A DNA stretch of 64,000 nucleotides from Flaveria trinervia (GCA_025506515.1 CM046453.1:2527001-2591000), one strand, 5' to 3'; shown: positions 10,801-22,510, numbered from the stretch's first letter. Program-made: numbers and translations. The notes: generated by a model not told the origin, from the sequence alone.

Positions 10801-13260
10801 CTAACATCGTGTAAATCTCATCTGTTCGTGGATTTGATCTATCATTAGCAACAAAGACATGAAGTTCTTTTCCAGTTTGAACCCAACTACACCCGGGTTC
10901 TTCTTAATCCCCTTTTCCTTCATTAAACTCCTCAAATCCGATACTTCATCCCACATTTTGTTTGCTGCATATGCATTCGAAAGAGCTGTATAATTTCCTG
11001 AATTATTTGGCTCTAACTTGCTCAAATTCTCTGTTAAATGCTTTGCAATATCAATCTCATTATGTTCTCTACAAGATGCAAGTAAAGACCCTAGTATATG
11101 TGAATCAGGCTTAAAAGGCATGTTTTTAACAAGCCGAAAAGCCTCAAACTTTCCACATTTAGAAAGAAGACTCACCACACAACCATAATGTTCCATACTT
11201 GGCGCCACATTGTACTTTGTAACCATACTGACAAAAATCTCCAAACCCTTGTTTATTAGTCCACAATGTCTACATGACGACAAAACATGAGTGAACGTTA
11301 TGCTATCAGGATCTAACCCTTCATTCTCTAGTTCCCTGAAAATAGCAATAGCTTCTGAGTGACATCCATGTAACGCATAACCAGAGATCATAGCGTTATA
11401 TAACGGTAATTGTTTTACTAAAATCATATCAAATACCTTTCTTGATTGAGTTATTTCCCCACATTTTGCATACATGTCCACCATAGAAGTTGCTAATACA
11501 GAATTCATATGCATTCCATGCCTTAATACATATCCATGTATGGCTTTTCCAAGCTGCAATGATGCATAGTTTTTACAAGCTGAAAGTACACCCACTATGC
11601 TCACACTATTCGGTTTAATCCCCTTTTCTTGCATTTTAACGAATATAGTGATCGCTTCATCAACATATCCGTTTTGAACCAAACCCATGATCAGAATAGT
11701 ATGTGTGATTAAATTAGCCTCAACGCCAAATGGTTCCATTTCAGAAAACGAAACCATGGCTTCTTTAACTTGCCCGTTCTTCAGAAACGCAAGGATCACT
11801 GAATTCCATGAAACCACATTGGGAGGTATACCCTCTAATTGCATTTGATAGAACAACTTTAAGGTCTCACCACTTGACCCAATTTCAGCATAAGCAGCTA
11901 ACAATGTGTTCCATAACACGAGATCTTTAGCATGCAATGACGAAAAAACCCTTCTTGCATCATATATTTTGTTACATTTAGCATACATATCAATAATGCT
12001 GCTTGCAACAGCCATGTCAAGCATAAGATTGTTTCTAATGCATTGACCATGTGCTTCTTTCCCAAGTCTTAGATTCTGGCTATCGCCTGCACCTGTCGCG
12101 ATCAATGTCATTGTCACTGAATCGAACTTTAATCCTTCCAATAACATCTCACGACACACACCTAGTGTTTTTTCTAGATCTTTATCCTGTACATAACAAG
12201 ATACCATCAAATTCCATGCTACAAGATCTTTTTTACTCATCTTGCTAAACACCTTCTCAGCATCTTTAACCAAACCTGTTTTTGAATAAAGATTAATCAA
12301 CGACGTGCCCACAATGTTACCTTCATCTAACCCGTTTAAGACTGCAATCGAATGACCCTGTTTACCTTCTTCAACCGCACAAAGATTAGCTGTAGCTGAA
12401 AGAAAGCTTACCATAGTGACAACACTAGGTTGAATATCTTCTTTCCTCATATCAACAAACACTCGAATCGCATCCTCGTACATCCCATTTTGAGAATAGC
12501 TCACCATCATTGAATTCCAAGAAACAACATTTCTTTCAGGCATTCGATCGAACATCTTGCGTGCATCTTCCATAGCCCCACACTTCCCATACATATCTAC
12601 AAGACTACTTGCCACAAAAACACACTCTTCAAACCCCGTTTTTACCACATACCCATGAACCCCTTTCCCAAATTCCACCATCAAAAGACCACCACAAGCT
12701 TTCAACACATTTGGAATCACAAAATTATCACCCTCGAACCCATTCTCCACCATTTCACAAAATCCTAACAATGCATTTTCAAGAAACCCCAATCTACACT
12801 GAAGTCCAATAACAGCAGCCCATGAGAACACATTCTGCTCACCAACTCTACGAAATAATCTTAAAGCAACATCTAACTGATCACATTTCGCATAGAAAAC
12901 CACCAATTTCGTCTCAATGTACCCATTTTTCACCAAAGATTCACCCTTTTTCACAATTCTTGAGTGAATTTGCTTACCCAGATGGAGATTTCTGTCGTAA
13001 ACACACCCTTGAAGCAAATCGCCATAAACATCGGCCCCAATTTCGAAGTTTTGAGAGTCTAATTCGAGAAGAATGTTGACAGCTTCTTGCAGTTTGCCCT
13101 CTTTACAAGCGAATGATACGTGTTTGAAGTAAGAGTTGTAGAGAATTTGATGGTGTTTTATGTTATCTTGAAGCTTGATCGATTGGGGTTGTGGATTAGG
13201 GGATTTAGAGATAGGAGAAGAGTGATGTAAAGGGGTTAGTGGGAATTGGAGAGAAGCCAT
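10801..13260 (-). CDS. PPR protein, CRR21-like plastid RNA-editing factor, C-terminus frameshifted
   Basis: A single open frame of 819 codons starts with MASLQFPLTPL, which resembles a plastid transit peptide. It is followed by tandem PLS-type pentatricopeptide repeats through most of the protein (for example VFSWAAVIG, DMYAKCGEI, NVVSWNSMM) and then an E-type region (about 700-790). The opening IYGDLLQGCVY-like segment, length and repeat order match Arabidopsis CRR21, which is needed to edit site 2 of chloroplast ndhD RNA. After KKNPG (near 10893) the frame turns into GVVGFKLEKNF. The alternative frame continues with the expected CSWVQTGKELHVFVAND and runs to a TGA at 10760-10762, giving about 833 aa. 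One base has therefore been lost, or misread, at the CCCGGG. The protein otherwise looks intact and single-exon, as usual for this family. Confidence 0.88.
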   Translation of the reverse strand: MASLQFPLTPLHHSSPISKSPNPQPQSIKLQDNIKHHQILYNSYFKHVSFACKEGKLQEAVNILLELDSQNFEIGADVYGDLLQGCVYDRNLHLGKQIHSRIVKKGESLVKNGYIETKLVVFYAKCDQLDVALRLFRRVGEQNVFSWAAVIGLQCRLGFLENALLGFCEMVENGFEGDNFVIPNVLKACGGLLMVEFGKGVHGYVVKTGFEECVFVASSLVDMYGKCGAMEDARKMFDRMPERNVVSWNSMMVSYSQNGMYEDAIRVFVDMRKEDIQPSVVTMVSFLSATANLCAVEEGKQGHSIAVLNGLDEGNIVGTSLINLYSKTGLVKDAEKVFSKMSKKDLVAWNLMVSCYVQDKDLEKTLGVCREMLLEGLKFDSVTMTLIATGAGDSQNLRLGKEAHGQCIRNNLMLDMAVASSIIDMYAKCNKIYDARRVFSSLHAKDLVLWNTLLAAYAEIGSSGETLKLFYQMQLEGIPPNVVSWNSVILAFLKNGQVKEAMVSFSEMEPFGVEANLITHTILIMGLVQNGYVDEAITIFVKMQEKGIKPNSVSIVGVLSACKNYASLQLGKAIHGYVLRHGMHMNSVLATSMVDMYAKCGEITQSRKVFDMILVKQLPLYNAMISGYALHGCHSEAIAIFRELENEGLDPDSITFTHVLSSCRHCGLINKGLEIFVSMVTKYNVAPSMEHYGCVVSLLSKCGKFEAFRLVKNMPFKPDSHILGSLLASCREHNEIDIAKHLTENLSKLEPNNSGNYTALSNAYAANKMWDEVSDLRSLMKEKGIKKNPGVVGFKLEKNFMSLLLMIDQIHEQMRFTRC

Positions 13261-13516
13261 CGTTGTGAAGAAAGATGAACGGATAAAGTAGCTTCACACA
13301 CTCCATAGAAATCGTAATGGGTTTTTGTTAATTTGGTTGAAAGTAATAATCTATCGGGTTTGTCTTTTAACTTCAAAAGAAGTTTTCAGCCATGATCATA
13401 CTTATTTCATACATTTCAGTATTTGTCTGGTAATATTTATCGCGTTATATCCGTTTATTATCTTATCTGGTTAAATTATTCTTTTTCTTATAAGGGTGAG
13501 TATAATTGGTACCGAC
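13261..13516. other. upstream flank of the PPR gene
   Basis: Presumed promoter and 5' leader of the minus-strand PPR gene. I see no clear motif. It ends at the CAAAC target duplication (13517-13521) of the neighbouring copia element. Confidence 0.4.
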
Positions 13517-13521
13517 CAAAC

Positions 13522-13788
13522 TGTTAAATATTAACACTGGTAATTTACTTCTTGAACTGATAAAATTCATTAATGAAGGCTAAAGCCTTAAATAGACCAA
13601 TACGCAACAAACTGAAGCTAACTACTTGCTAATAACAAGGAATAGACCTAAAGACTAGGCCATTTAAGATGATCACGTCACACACGTGCTACATCATACA
13701 CTTGTTCAAAACAAATAAAAGACCCATTCAAACAAATCAAATATACTGCAGAAGACGTGCATGCATGCAATCAGTCAACACTCCATCA
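13522..13788 (-). repeat. 3' LTR of the copia element
   Basis: This 267-bp LTR is collinear with 17597-17863. Its outer edge abuts the CAAAC target duplication. The ACACGTG words around 13683 could serve as promoter elements, but this is not shown. Confidence 0.95.
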
Positions 13789-13818
13789 AACCCTCCCTCA
13801 AACTTGAGAGTGATTCAC

Positions 13819-16768
13819 TTAAAGTTTGTCTTCAATTGAGCACACTCCTAGCTTTGTCCTCAATTGTATGAATGATTCTCGACCCAACGGCTTCGTAAAT
13901 ATATCAGCTACTTGATCATTTGATCCACAATGCTCCAGCAAAATAGAACCATCCTTTACCAATTCTCTTAGAAAATGAAACCGGACCCCAATGTGTTTGC
14001 ACCGTCCATGAAAAAAGGGATTCTTCGATAGCTTGATAGTTGATGTATTGTCACACTTGATTGCCATGCACTTATGATCATTCAGCCCAAATTCTTCCAG
14101 AACTTCTCGGGTTGTATTGTTCAATTCTCGTTGGAGTGATTGAATATATCTAGGATGTATTATACTGCTTAAAAAATCATGTTTCATATTCACTACCCAT
14201 AATGATTGACATGCACATGAAGCTGTTGCTATGTATTCGGCCTCCGTCGATGATAGTGCCACGACATCTTGTTTTTTTGAAGACCAAGATACTGCTCCAT
14301 CATGCCACAAAAACACATAGCCTGATGTGCTTTTCCTTCCATCTAGATCACCAGCGAAATCACTATCTGTGAAGATTTCTAACAATCCCTTACCTCGTTT
14401 CTTGTACCAAATTCCATAATCTAAAACACATAGCCTGATGTGTTTTTCCTTCCATCTAGGTCCGACATTTTGAATTCCTTCACCATGGATAACTTGAATT
14501 CCTACAACATTTCCATGCTATTTCCAGTATAAATAAGATCATCTACATAGAGATTAACAATCAAGATACCTCTTTTTGTGTCCTCCTTTATGAATAAAGT
14601 GTACTCCTTTTCACTGTTTTAAATCCTTCCTATATAAAATAAGCTTCAATTCGACTAAACCAAGCACGTGGTGCTTGCTTTAATCCGTACAAGGCTTTAT
14701 GAAGCTTATAGACCTTTTGTTTGCTACTCTGAACCACATAACCTTGAGGTTGTTGAACATACACCTCCTCCTTTAATGTACCATATAAAAAGGCCATCTT
14801 AACGTCCATTTGGTATATTGTTCATCCTCGTTGTGCAGCGAATGCAACCATCAGCCTAATGGTGTCCATCCTTGCAACTGACGCGTATACCTCTTGGTAA
14901 TCTATTCCATACTTTTGACAATACGCCTTCGCTACCAAACGTGCCTTGTACTTGTCGACTTCCCCCCGTTCATTAAGCTTTGTTTTATAGAGCCATTTTG
15001 ACTCCAATGCACTTAGTGTGCTCTGGCATATCAGTGAGTTCCCACTTCTGATTTCTTTTGATCGCTTGTATCTCGGTATCCATCGTCGTTCTCCATTTTT
15101 TTCTTTCGATGCCTCCTTATAATTAAGTGGATCTTGAAAATTTTCTTGTATAGCATTTATTTCATCTTCTAGTGAACCTTCTTCACCAATTATATAATCA
15201 CTTAAATACCATGAAGACCTGTGTTCTCTTCCCTCCCTTACTGGTGCACTGCTCCTTTCTGCATTATGGTTTCCGACTGGTGTTGGGTTACAGTTATATC
15301 AGGAGCAACTTCATCATCAATTGACTCTTCATCATCACTAAAGCTATCAGCAGATTTGTCTTCTCCCCATGTTAACTCATGCTTAGCTTCCGTAGAACTT
15401 GTGGTACCCCAGTCCCATGACTTATTTTCTTCGAACACAACACCGTTGCTAATAGTGATCTTCATTGTTTTGGGATTCAACACCCGATACCCTTTTGTTT
15501 CTTCGCTTACCCCTGTAAGAATGAAAGTGACACTCTTGTCATCCAACTTGCTTCTTTTCTCCTTTGGGATGTGCACATGTGCTATGCAACCCCATATTCT
15601 AAAATGTGCAACAGAAGGTTTAATTCCACACCAAGCTTCATTAGGGGTCTTGTTTGAGAGTGCTTTTGTTAGACTTCGATTGAGAACGTGGAATGTCCAC
15701 ACAACCGCTTCTGCCCAAAGGACTTTAGGCACATTCTTTGCAGCTAACAGGGTTACCACCATATTTATTTCGGTTCTATTTTGCGCTCGGCGACACCATT
15801 TTGCTAACGGGTGAAGGGATTTGTCAGTTGCCTCTTAATGTCGTGCTCCTTACAAAAGGAATTAACTAATTCTGAAGTGAATTCTCCCCCTTTATCTGTT
15901 CTTAGGCCCTTGATGATGTTTCCGATTTCTGTCTCTACCTTTCTTTTGAAGCTTTTGAAATGTTCAAATGCTTCTGATTTCTCTGCAAGTAAGTAACACA
16001 AGGCCTTTCGACTGTAGTCATCTATAAATGTTAGAACATACCTTTTTCCACCATTTGATATTGGATTGATGGGCCCAAAAATATCCGAATGAATTAGCTC
16101 CAAGATTTGACTAGCTTTCCAAATACTCTTCTTTGGAATTGGGTTTCTATGTTGTTTCCCAATTAAGCAGTTTGAGCATACATCCTCATCTACTTTGAAC
16201 TTTGGAAGTCCATCTACCATCTCATTCTGTTGCAATTTTTCCATACTAGTGTTGTTGAGGTGTCCATAACGAGCATGCCACAGCTTTGAAAGCTTGTTTG
16301 AGCATGAATACAAACAATTGTTTCCGGTTCCCAACTCCATCTGCTTAGTTTCTTCGATTAAGGAAACATACAGTTTGTACTCATAAAGCTCTGCAAGATC
16401 AACCCCTTTTGAGGGTGGTAAATCTTGCAGATGTCAGACTGAATGAGGAAAGACAAGCCTTTTTGTTGGAGTTGACCAAGGCTTAACAAATTATTCTTGA
16501 GATCGGGCACGTAATACACGTCTTGTATTACATAAGTAGTTGAATTGAAATTAATCTTGACTTGCCCTCTACCACCAACATTCAATTGTGTGTTGTTTCC
16601 AAGTTTAACCGTATGGTTAAAACTTATATCCAATTGAGTGAACTTTGCTTTATGCCCACACATGTGATGGGAACAACCAGAGTCTAAAAACCACATGTGA
16701 TTTCCTTGCTCACTTTCTGTTCGCGCCATAAGAATCATCTCCTCATCTTCAGCATAATCAGCATACAA
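13819..16768 (-). pseudogene. copia pol remnant (protease, integrase, RT, RNase H)
   Basis: Several frames together carry, in order: aspartic protease DSGCSHHM (about 16690), GAG-pre-integrase WHARYGHLN with zinc residues (16250-16340, CSNCLIGKQ), integrase core (HSDIFGPI, TDKGGEF), RT palm start YKARLVAKAY (14930), RT active site YVDD (about 14540), and RNase H with DSDFAGD and SSTEAEYIA (14230-14380). The part between YVDD and RNase H is largely deleted, and a 40-base segment encoding STSGYVFLWH is duplicated near 14310 and 14424. It encodes no functional polyprotein. Confidence 0.9.
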
Positions 16769-17551
16769 GACATTCGTATTGAAAATGACCTAACTTGTGA
16801 CACTTGTAGCATTCCATAGTCTCTTTATTGAAAAATGAGCGGCCCCGACCGCGTCCTCGTCCTCTAGTGCCTGATCGACCTCTGCCTCGACCAAGTGGAC
16901 TAGTGGCATTTTCATAATTGACTTTCAAGGCCTGCTCCTCCTCCTTGTCAGGCCTTTTGAACTTCTGCTCATGAACGATAAGGGTGCTCTGAAGTTCATC
17001 AATCGTCATTTTCTCAATGTCCTTAGACTCTTCAATTGAGACTATACAAAAAGATACTTTTCTGTAAGTGTTCTTAACATTTTTTCAACAATCTTGACAT
17101 CCGGTATGGACTCGCCATTACTTCTCACCTGATTCGCCATGGTTAGAACTCTTCCAAAATACTCAGCAATAGTTTCATTGGTCTTCATCTCGAGGACCTC
17201 AAAATCTCTTCAGAGTTTTTGCAACATCGATTTCTTTACACGTTCGTTCCCTTCAAACCATCGCTTCATAGACTCCCAAACAGATTTGGCCGACTTTCTG
17301 TCCAAAATCTGTTCGAAAGTGACTCTATCGATGGCCTGGTACAACTAGTGCTTCACTTGTTGGTCCTTCGTACGTAGCTCTTCTAGTTTCTTCTTCTATG
17401 CTTCACTTTGAGTGACTCCAACGGCTGGTTCTTCTATCCCAGGATCGATTAAGTTCCACTGTTTCTTTGCCCGCAGCAAGTTCTCCATCATCTCGCTCCA
17501 ATGCTCGAAATGCCCATCAAACTATGGGATCTTAAGTTTTTCTTCACTCAT
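16758..17551 (-). pseudogene. copia gag remnant with zinc knuckle
   Basis: From an ATG at 17551 the frame begins MSEEKLKIP and meets an early stop, then continues in fragments with typical copia gag features (FDGHFEHWSEMM, LIDPGI, ESMKRWFEG). The C-terminal part has an RG-rich patch and a zinc knuckle CYKCHKLGHFQYEC (CX2CX4HX4C) near 16760-16810, which binds RNA in functional elements. It is interrupted by stop codons and frameshifts. Confidence 0.85.
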
Positions 17552-17596
17552 TCTCACTACTCTCGTGTTTGATAGAAGTATTGCTCTTATACCAGA

Positions 17597-17863
17597 TGTT
17601 AAATATTAACACTGGTAATTTACTTCTTGAACTGATACAATTCATTAATGAAGGCTAAAGCCTTAAATAGATCAATACGCAACAAACTGAAGCTAACTAC
17701 TTGCTAATAACAAGGAATAGACCTAAAGACTAGGCCATTTAAGATGACCATGTCATACACGTGCTACATTATACACTTATTCAAAACAAATAAAAGATCA
17801 ATTCAAACAAATCAAATATACTGCAGAAGACGTGCATGCATGCAATCAGTCAACACTCCATCA
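17597..17863 (-). repeat. 5' LTR of the copia element
   Basis: Same length as its partner at 13522-13788, with about nine substitutions. The tRNA primer site lies immediately inside (17594 and below on the minus strand). Confidence 0.95.
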
Positions 17864-17868
17864 CAAAC

Positions 17869-19551
17869 ACCATCAGTACAATTATCGGTTCCAACAGCTA
17901 GTGAACCGACGAAATCAATACGACATTCGGTTTATACTTTCATTTATTTTCGGTTTTGGTATTTTTTGTTACCGTACGGATCTCAAAGTAAACCTCATAT
18001 TAAAGTCGCCTTAAATGATAATTTTAAATATAAAACACTTTACTATATTATAGTAAGTTAATAACTTTAAGTCTAATTAATTCAACTTGCTAATAATCTT
18101 TTTCAGATTATATAAACATATTGTGCTAGTGTAAAAGTTGTTTGTGTGAACCAATTTCAAGAGACCAATGCCATAAACGTTGACTAAACACAAACACGTA
18201 AACCTTTATTTTAGGTTTAGAAAACCTAACATGTATATATTTTGTATGCTCATGACCACACGTCCTCATGTTCAATTTGAACCCTAACAAAATAGCGACA
18301 AACCCAACCAGTACAAGTTGAAGAAGCAGATGGATGTTTCAAGATAATGAAAACGGCATTGAGGTCTCTCGTATCGATGGCAAATACAAGGTCTCAAGAC
18401 GATGAAAACGGCATCGAGGTCTCTAGCACATTGACATATATGTAGTGTCAACTCTTTAAAAGATTGCTTTAGACTATGAATTATGTATTGTAGGCATTAA
18501 ACATATGTACACTACATGTGGATGCAATCCAACAAATTCTTTTTTTCTTTAACAATGAAACGTTGTGCTAAGTCTGGCAAACTGAAAGGGTCGGGTTGGA
18601 AGATAGGTCAAAACGGGTAATATGCAAAATGAGATACTGTTAACACAAGCCATTTTATATGTATATCAATTTAGTTCAGCTTAAGATAAGTTCCAACCAA
18701 AGTAAGACTCCTGTTGAAATAAGTAGTTTTAGAAAGAGAAAATAAGTATCTAACAATAGTCCATTTTCTCCTTCTAATCTTCCAAATATACATGAGGTCA
18801 GTGCACATGATGGTGATCTGGTGGAGGTGGTGGCAATGGTGGTGGAAATGTGGAAAACCGTGGTGGTGCTGCAGCAGAGGCGGTGGAGGAAACAAACAAT
18901 GGTCAGGGGTGATGCCAACCAAATTGGACCAACTTTAAGTTGGGATTTTTAACTTGAGTGGTCCATTTTGATCTTATTTGAGTTACAGAAATGAACCTTA
19001 TGCAAACCTTTTTACCCAAATCAACTCATTCTTTGAAGAATGAATCATGATGACCACCCCTAATAGCGTGTGAATCCAACAAACGACGATGAAGTTAATG
19101 GAGGAAAGAAAGTTCTCCGGTTGGATCATAGTCTCCTAATCTTAATGTGTTTTCTGCTGGATAAATCAGAAATCTGGTTGCAGTTCATGAAAACTAAGAA
19201 TCCATATCATGAAACTACAGATCTGACCATAAACAAAGATTCCAAAAGCGTATATTTCTTTCGAAAATCAAATGTAGAATAATACAAGAGAGAGAAAATG
19301 CTTGACAATGAATTTTATGCTTATCATTAACCCTCCAATTGACAAAACAAGTAATGTTCACTGCTCAATAAAGCCAACATGCTCGAATACACAAGGCATG
19401 AACCGTTCATAGTGTGGAAAAAAGACCTATTTGATATGACATTAATACTATAAATCCGAAAGCAAATAATATGGTTGAAAATTCAGTATATAAAACTAAC
19501 CAAGTCGAAAGCTTTGGTCGACTAAACCTCTTCATATGAGAATCAAACCGC
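17869..19551. other. intergenic region between copia element and GDP-fucose transporter
   Basis: No gene seen. A short direct repeat (GAAAACGGCAT...GAGGTCTCT) occurs at 18349-18375 and 18400-18425. Its right end holds the presumed 3' untranslated region of the transporter. Confidence 0.45.
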
Positions 19552-20589
19552 TTATACACCAGAGATTTTGCCAGATATGCCCTTTTCTTGATCTTCTTCC
19601 GCGTACTCATCAACATCATCCTTGTTGTCCATTAGCTTAGATGCTGCAGGGTCCCGTTGTGAAGGCGCACTGCTAACTCCAGTCACAGATTGCTGATACA
19701 AAATACCTCCAGCAATCGTTACAAGCAAACAAAACAGACCAAACGGACTAGCGTGTTTATCCCAAATCAAAACATTTATAGCCACCGTAAGAAACTTGTT
19801 AACAACACCAGTTACAGTAAATGCAGTTGCAGATATCGCCTTCCGACAAGCAAACCCAAAGAAACTGATCAAAAGCCCAAACACACACGATAAAGAAACT
19901 GCTGTAAAAGCTACCATTTCAAACAAATTCCCACGGTTTGATCCAATGGAAGCAAAAACATCCGAGTATTCACCTGTTATGACCCAAAACAATGGAGCCA
20001 TCATAAGAGACAACAAATTGTTGTAGTAAACAAAGCCCCAAGTATTCAACCCAAGATTTGTAACCATATGTTTGATGTAAACCATTTCAGTTGTAATGGT
20101 GATCAGATACGCAAAAGCCCACGAATACGCAGTCAAAGTGAAACCCGAATCAGTAGCAACATACCCAACAGCACCACCCAATATAATCACAAGAGATAAG
20201 AACGTAAGCTTCGAAGGAATCGGCTGCTTCCTAAATGTGGTATCAGCAACTGCTACCAACAATGGTGTCAATGATCTAAACACTATAAACGTATCCACAT
20301 TCGCGTGTCGCAACAGATTCGTATTCGTAAAGATTGCAAGATAGAACACAACAGCTGCAGGCAAGAACTTCTTAGCAGTTTCCCACACAAACGGATCATG
20401 ACTCAAGAACCCTAATTTCCCCAAAACCCAAACCCCTAAAGCAGATGTTAAATACTGTAAAGCAGTCAACAGCCCTGGGTAATTAAACTTAGTGATTGCA
20501 AATTTGTTAATCACAGCTAATAAGCTTGAACACAGAGCATACCCGATCACCAAACTGCTTGTAGCATAATGTTGCTTCGGTACAGCCAT
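19552..20589 (-). CDS. GDP-fucose transporter, Golgi membrane
   Basis: Intact 345-residue, single-exon nucleotide-sugar transporter of the drug/metabolite superfamily with about ten hydrophobic spans. The substrate-linked GXVNK motif is present as GVVNK (261-265), and the N-terminus reads LAVINKFAITKFNYPG as in plant GFT1/GONST4 (At5g19980). The family moves GDP-fucose into the Golgi in exchange for GMP, feeding fucosylation of xyloglucan, pectin, arabinogalactan and N-glycans. The hydrophilic acidic tail (DNKDDVDEYAEEDQEKG) would face the cytosol. The start at MAVPKQHYA is the first ATG of the frame. It shares orientation with the peptide array that begins 1.4 kb upstream, but nothing suggests a functional link. 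Confidence 0.92.
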   Translation of the reverse strand: MAVPKQHYATSSLVIGYALCSSLLAVINKFAITKFNYPGLLTALQYLTSALGVWVLGKLGFLSHDPFVWETAKKFLPAAVVFYLAIFTNTNLLRHANVDTFIVFRSLTPLLVAVADTTFRKQPIPSKLTFLSLVIILGGAVGYVATDSGFTLTAYSWAFAYLITITTEMVYIKHMVTNLGLNTWGFVYYNNLLSLMMAPLFWVITGEYSDVFASIGSNRGNLFEMVAFTAVSLSCVFGLLISFFGFACRKAISATAFTVTGVVNKFLTVAINVLIWDKHASPFGLFCLLVTIAGGILYQQSVTGVSSAPSQRDPAASKLMDNKDDVDEYAEEDQEKGISGKISGV

Positions 20590-21943
20590 TCTTTCGCTAA
20601 AAAGACTCCAAATTTACTGAAATCTTGATGCAATCGGTTGTAGATCAAAAGGGTATCTGAAAAGACAGTTGAATTTGGGTAAAATCGGTTTGATCTGGTG
20701 AATTGAAGGGGATTGAGGGGTGGGATTAGGGTTAATGATTTGGGGATGAAATGACGATCGGATCTTGAGAGATTAGTGGTGTGATAGGTGAAATTGTTTC
20801 AAGATTTAGCTTAATTGGTGGAAAGATTATCGATTTGGAGGAGATGATTGAAGATCTAGTGGTGGGTAGGTGGAAGCAGAGTGATGGGGGTGATTTCGAG
20901 GAGATGAATAGCGTGTTGTATGGGATCCATTGATACATGGTGTCATTTGCCCTTGTCTTGTGGGATTTTGGATTTTGCAAACAAGTAAATTAATATTATT
21001 ATTATTATTATTATTGTAGTTATTAGTATCCACGATTATTAATAATGTTAAGAACTTTTTAAGATATTTATAGATTTCTTTTGTATGGAGGTGACCTAGC
21101 AAGATATCACGATGTTAAATTTTACTGTTTTATTATTTTATCAAGACTAATCTAACTTGTTAAACCCTGATATATTCTTGATTTATATGGACGTGTTTAC
21201 TATGATTTTACCCATAGTTTTGTTGGCATTGCTAGTTTTATTGATGAAGATCTTTTCATTTTGAGCTCTTCAAATTGCCTACATTTAAGTGGATTTTGAT
21301 GACTTAATATATATGTTTGATTGGGAGTTGCACATTTATCCCTTTTGACAATTGAGAAGACTTAAAACTATAGATTTTGAGTGACTAGTATGTCCACCAC
21401 TTCTCAAATGTTGGAGACAATTGATAGCGCATCACACAAGAACATGGTAATCTTGTAGGGGTGGAGGATCCCACAACAGTTTTTTCTTATTCATTGAGTT
21501 GATGACTTACAAAAACGCTTGAAAGAACAACGACTCAATACATGAATTTATACAACCATCAATCTAAAAGCTGCTCTATCTTCCTAATTAAATGTGCATC
21601 ATATAATTTTTCAAAAACAAATTCAAACACGCTTTAAACCTACTCTTATATATGTATAACTTGTTCATGAGTAAACGTATCCGTAACTTCTTAAACAAAC
21701 ACGCATTAACATCATTAGATCAAAGGCGATTTGATAGTGCAACATAAATGCTACAATTACTTGTCAATCTATCATCAACCACAAATAAAATTTATGTCTT
21801 TATTAGTCCTAATTAATTTAATAAATTATAGTTTATGGTTACAGTATAAGCATTTAGGGACTACATAATCAAATCTAATTCTCATAAGTGAAAATTCCCT
21901 ATTATTAGGGTTTCTTTTGCTCATATTATCACTAAGCTTTAAT
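20590..21943. other. transporter promoter/leader and intergenic spacer
   Basis: The first few hundred bases upstream of the transporter start presumably hold its leader and promoter. An (ATT)n microsatellite is listed separately. The rest is AT-rich and includes the 3' flank of array unit 1 (word AATTATAGTTTATGG region). No gene seen. Confidence 0.45.
20993..21015 (+). repeat. (ATT)n microsatellite
   Basis: Seven to eight uninterrupted ATT units about 400 bases upstream of the transporter start codon. A potential length-variable marker. Confidence 0.85.
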
Positions 21944-22174
21944 TCATGCAGCCGGAGCATAATCATAATCTCCATCATCATCGTCCCCGTCATTCTCTAA
22001 TGCAACCGAAACATATTTACAATCTTCGTGTGATGCCGCGGGCGCGTAGCCATAATCCCCGTCGTCGTCATCACCAAATCTTTGTAACCTAGCTGACATC
22101 CGATAACTTTCGTCATCGTCTACATTGCTCTTGATCAATGACCACCCTCCAATTCTTTTCTTAACAGCCGACAT
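21944..22174 (-). CDS. acidic DYDYAPAA-tail peptide, array unit 1
   Basis: A 76-residue peptide of a family I do not recognise. It opens with a basic segment (VKKRIGGWSLIK), then an acidic hinge (NVDDDES) and an Arg/Ser stretch. Two acidic-tyrosine modules follow: DDDDGDYGYAPAAS (35-48) and the C-terminal DDDDGDYDYAPAA. CKYVSVAL between them looks like a decayed third module. No signal peptide, membrane span or intron. I start at the second Met because the three nearest copies have lost the in-frame ATG at 22183, which would add MKK. It is the leftmost member, 1.4 kb from the transporter gene. Confidence 0.75.
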   Translation of the reverse strand: MSAVKKRIGGWSLIKSNVDDDESYRMSARLQRFGDDDDGDYGYAPAASHEDCKYVSVALENDGDDDDGDYDYAPAA

Positions 22175-22244
22175 CTTCTTCATGATTTAGTTGTGATTTT
22201 TGGGCTTTTGGTTTTGAGTATGATTGCAAGAAATTGATGAGAAG

Positions 22245-22510
22245 CCATATTTATGGGCAGGCTCATGATTTGGGCACAAGCATAAGTGTGGAGTTGTGAG
22301 TGAAGTGTGTGTGTTATATGGTAGCACACGAGGGTACACATGTCTACAATGTGCAATTAAAGTAGCTTAAGTACTAGTAATGAAGCATATATGGCCATAT
22401 GGGTGGGTCACATAATTAAGGTGATGTAAACTAAAGCAGCAAGGAAAGGTCATATTCTATTTATTTTGTCGCAAGTATATATCATGGACCTGTATCTTCC
22501 ACAAAGCAGA
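22245..22510 (-). promoter_or_regulatory. conserved promoter block of unit 1
   Basis: The TATA box (ATAAATA on the minus strand, + positions 22248-22254) lies about 75 bases before the start codon. Further out, in gene orientation, are the shared words CTTATGCTTG, GTGTGCTACCATATAA, an ACATGTGTAC core, TTATGTGACCCAC and ATGACCTTTCC, in that order and spacing as in the other units. The TGACC and ACATGTG words resemble W-box and bHLH-type sites, but no binding is shown. Confidence 0.65.

Larger units (their letters stand above)
13522..17863 (-). mobile_element. Ty1/copia LTR retrotransposon, complete ends but decayed
   Basis: Both LTRs are 267 bp, start TG and end CA, and are flanked by identical CAAAC target duplications (13517-13521, 17864-17868). 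On the minus strand the 5' LTR is followed by a primer site TGGTATAAGAGC (tRNA-Met type) ending near 17594. The 3' LTR is preceded by a purine tract (TTTGAGGGAGGGTT) at about 13789-13802. The LTRs differ at nine positions by eye (about 3.4%), which suggests an insertion roughly one to two million years old under usual plant rates. Domain order gag, protease, integrase, RT, RNase H identifies copia. Stops, frameshifts and deletions rule out autonomous movement. Confidence 0.95.

Noticed and set aside
18671..18922. two overlapping 80-codon minus frames
   Set aside because: His/Pro low-complexity text from a GGTGG-rich stretch; neither has a domain or clear start context.
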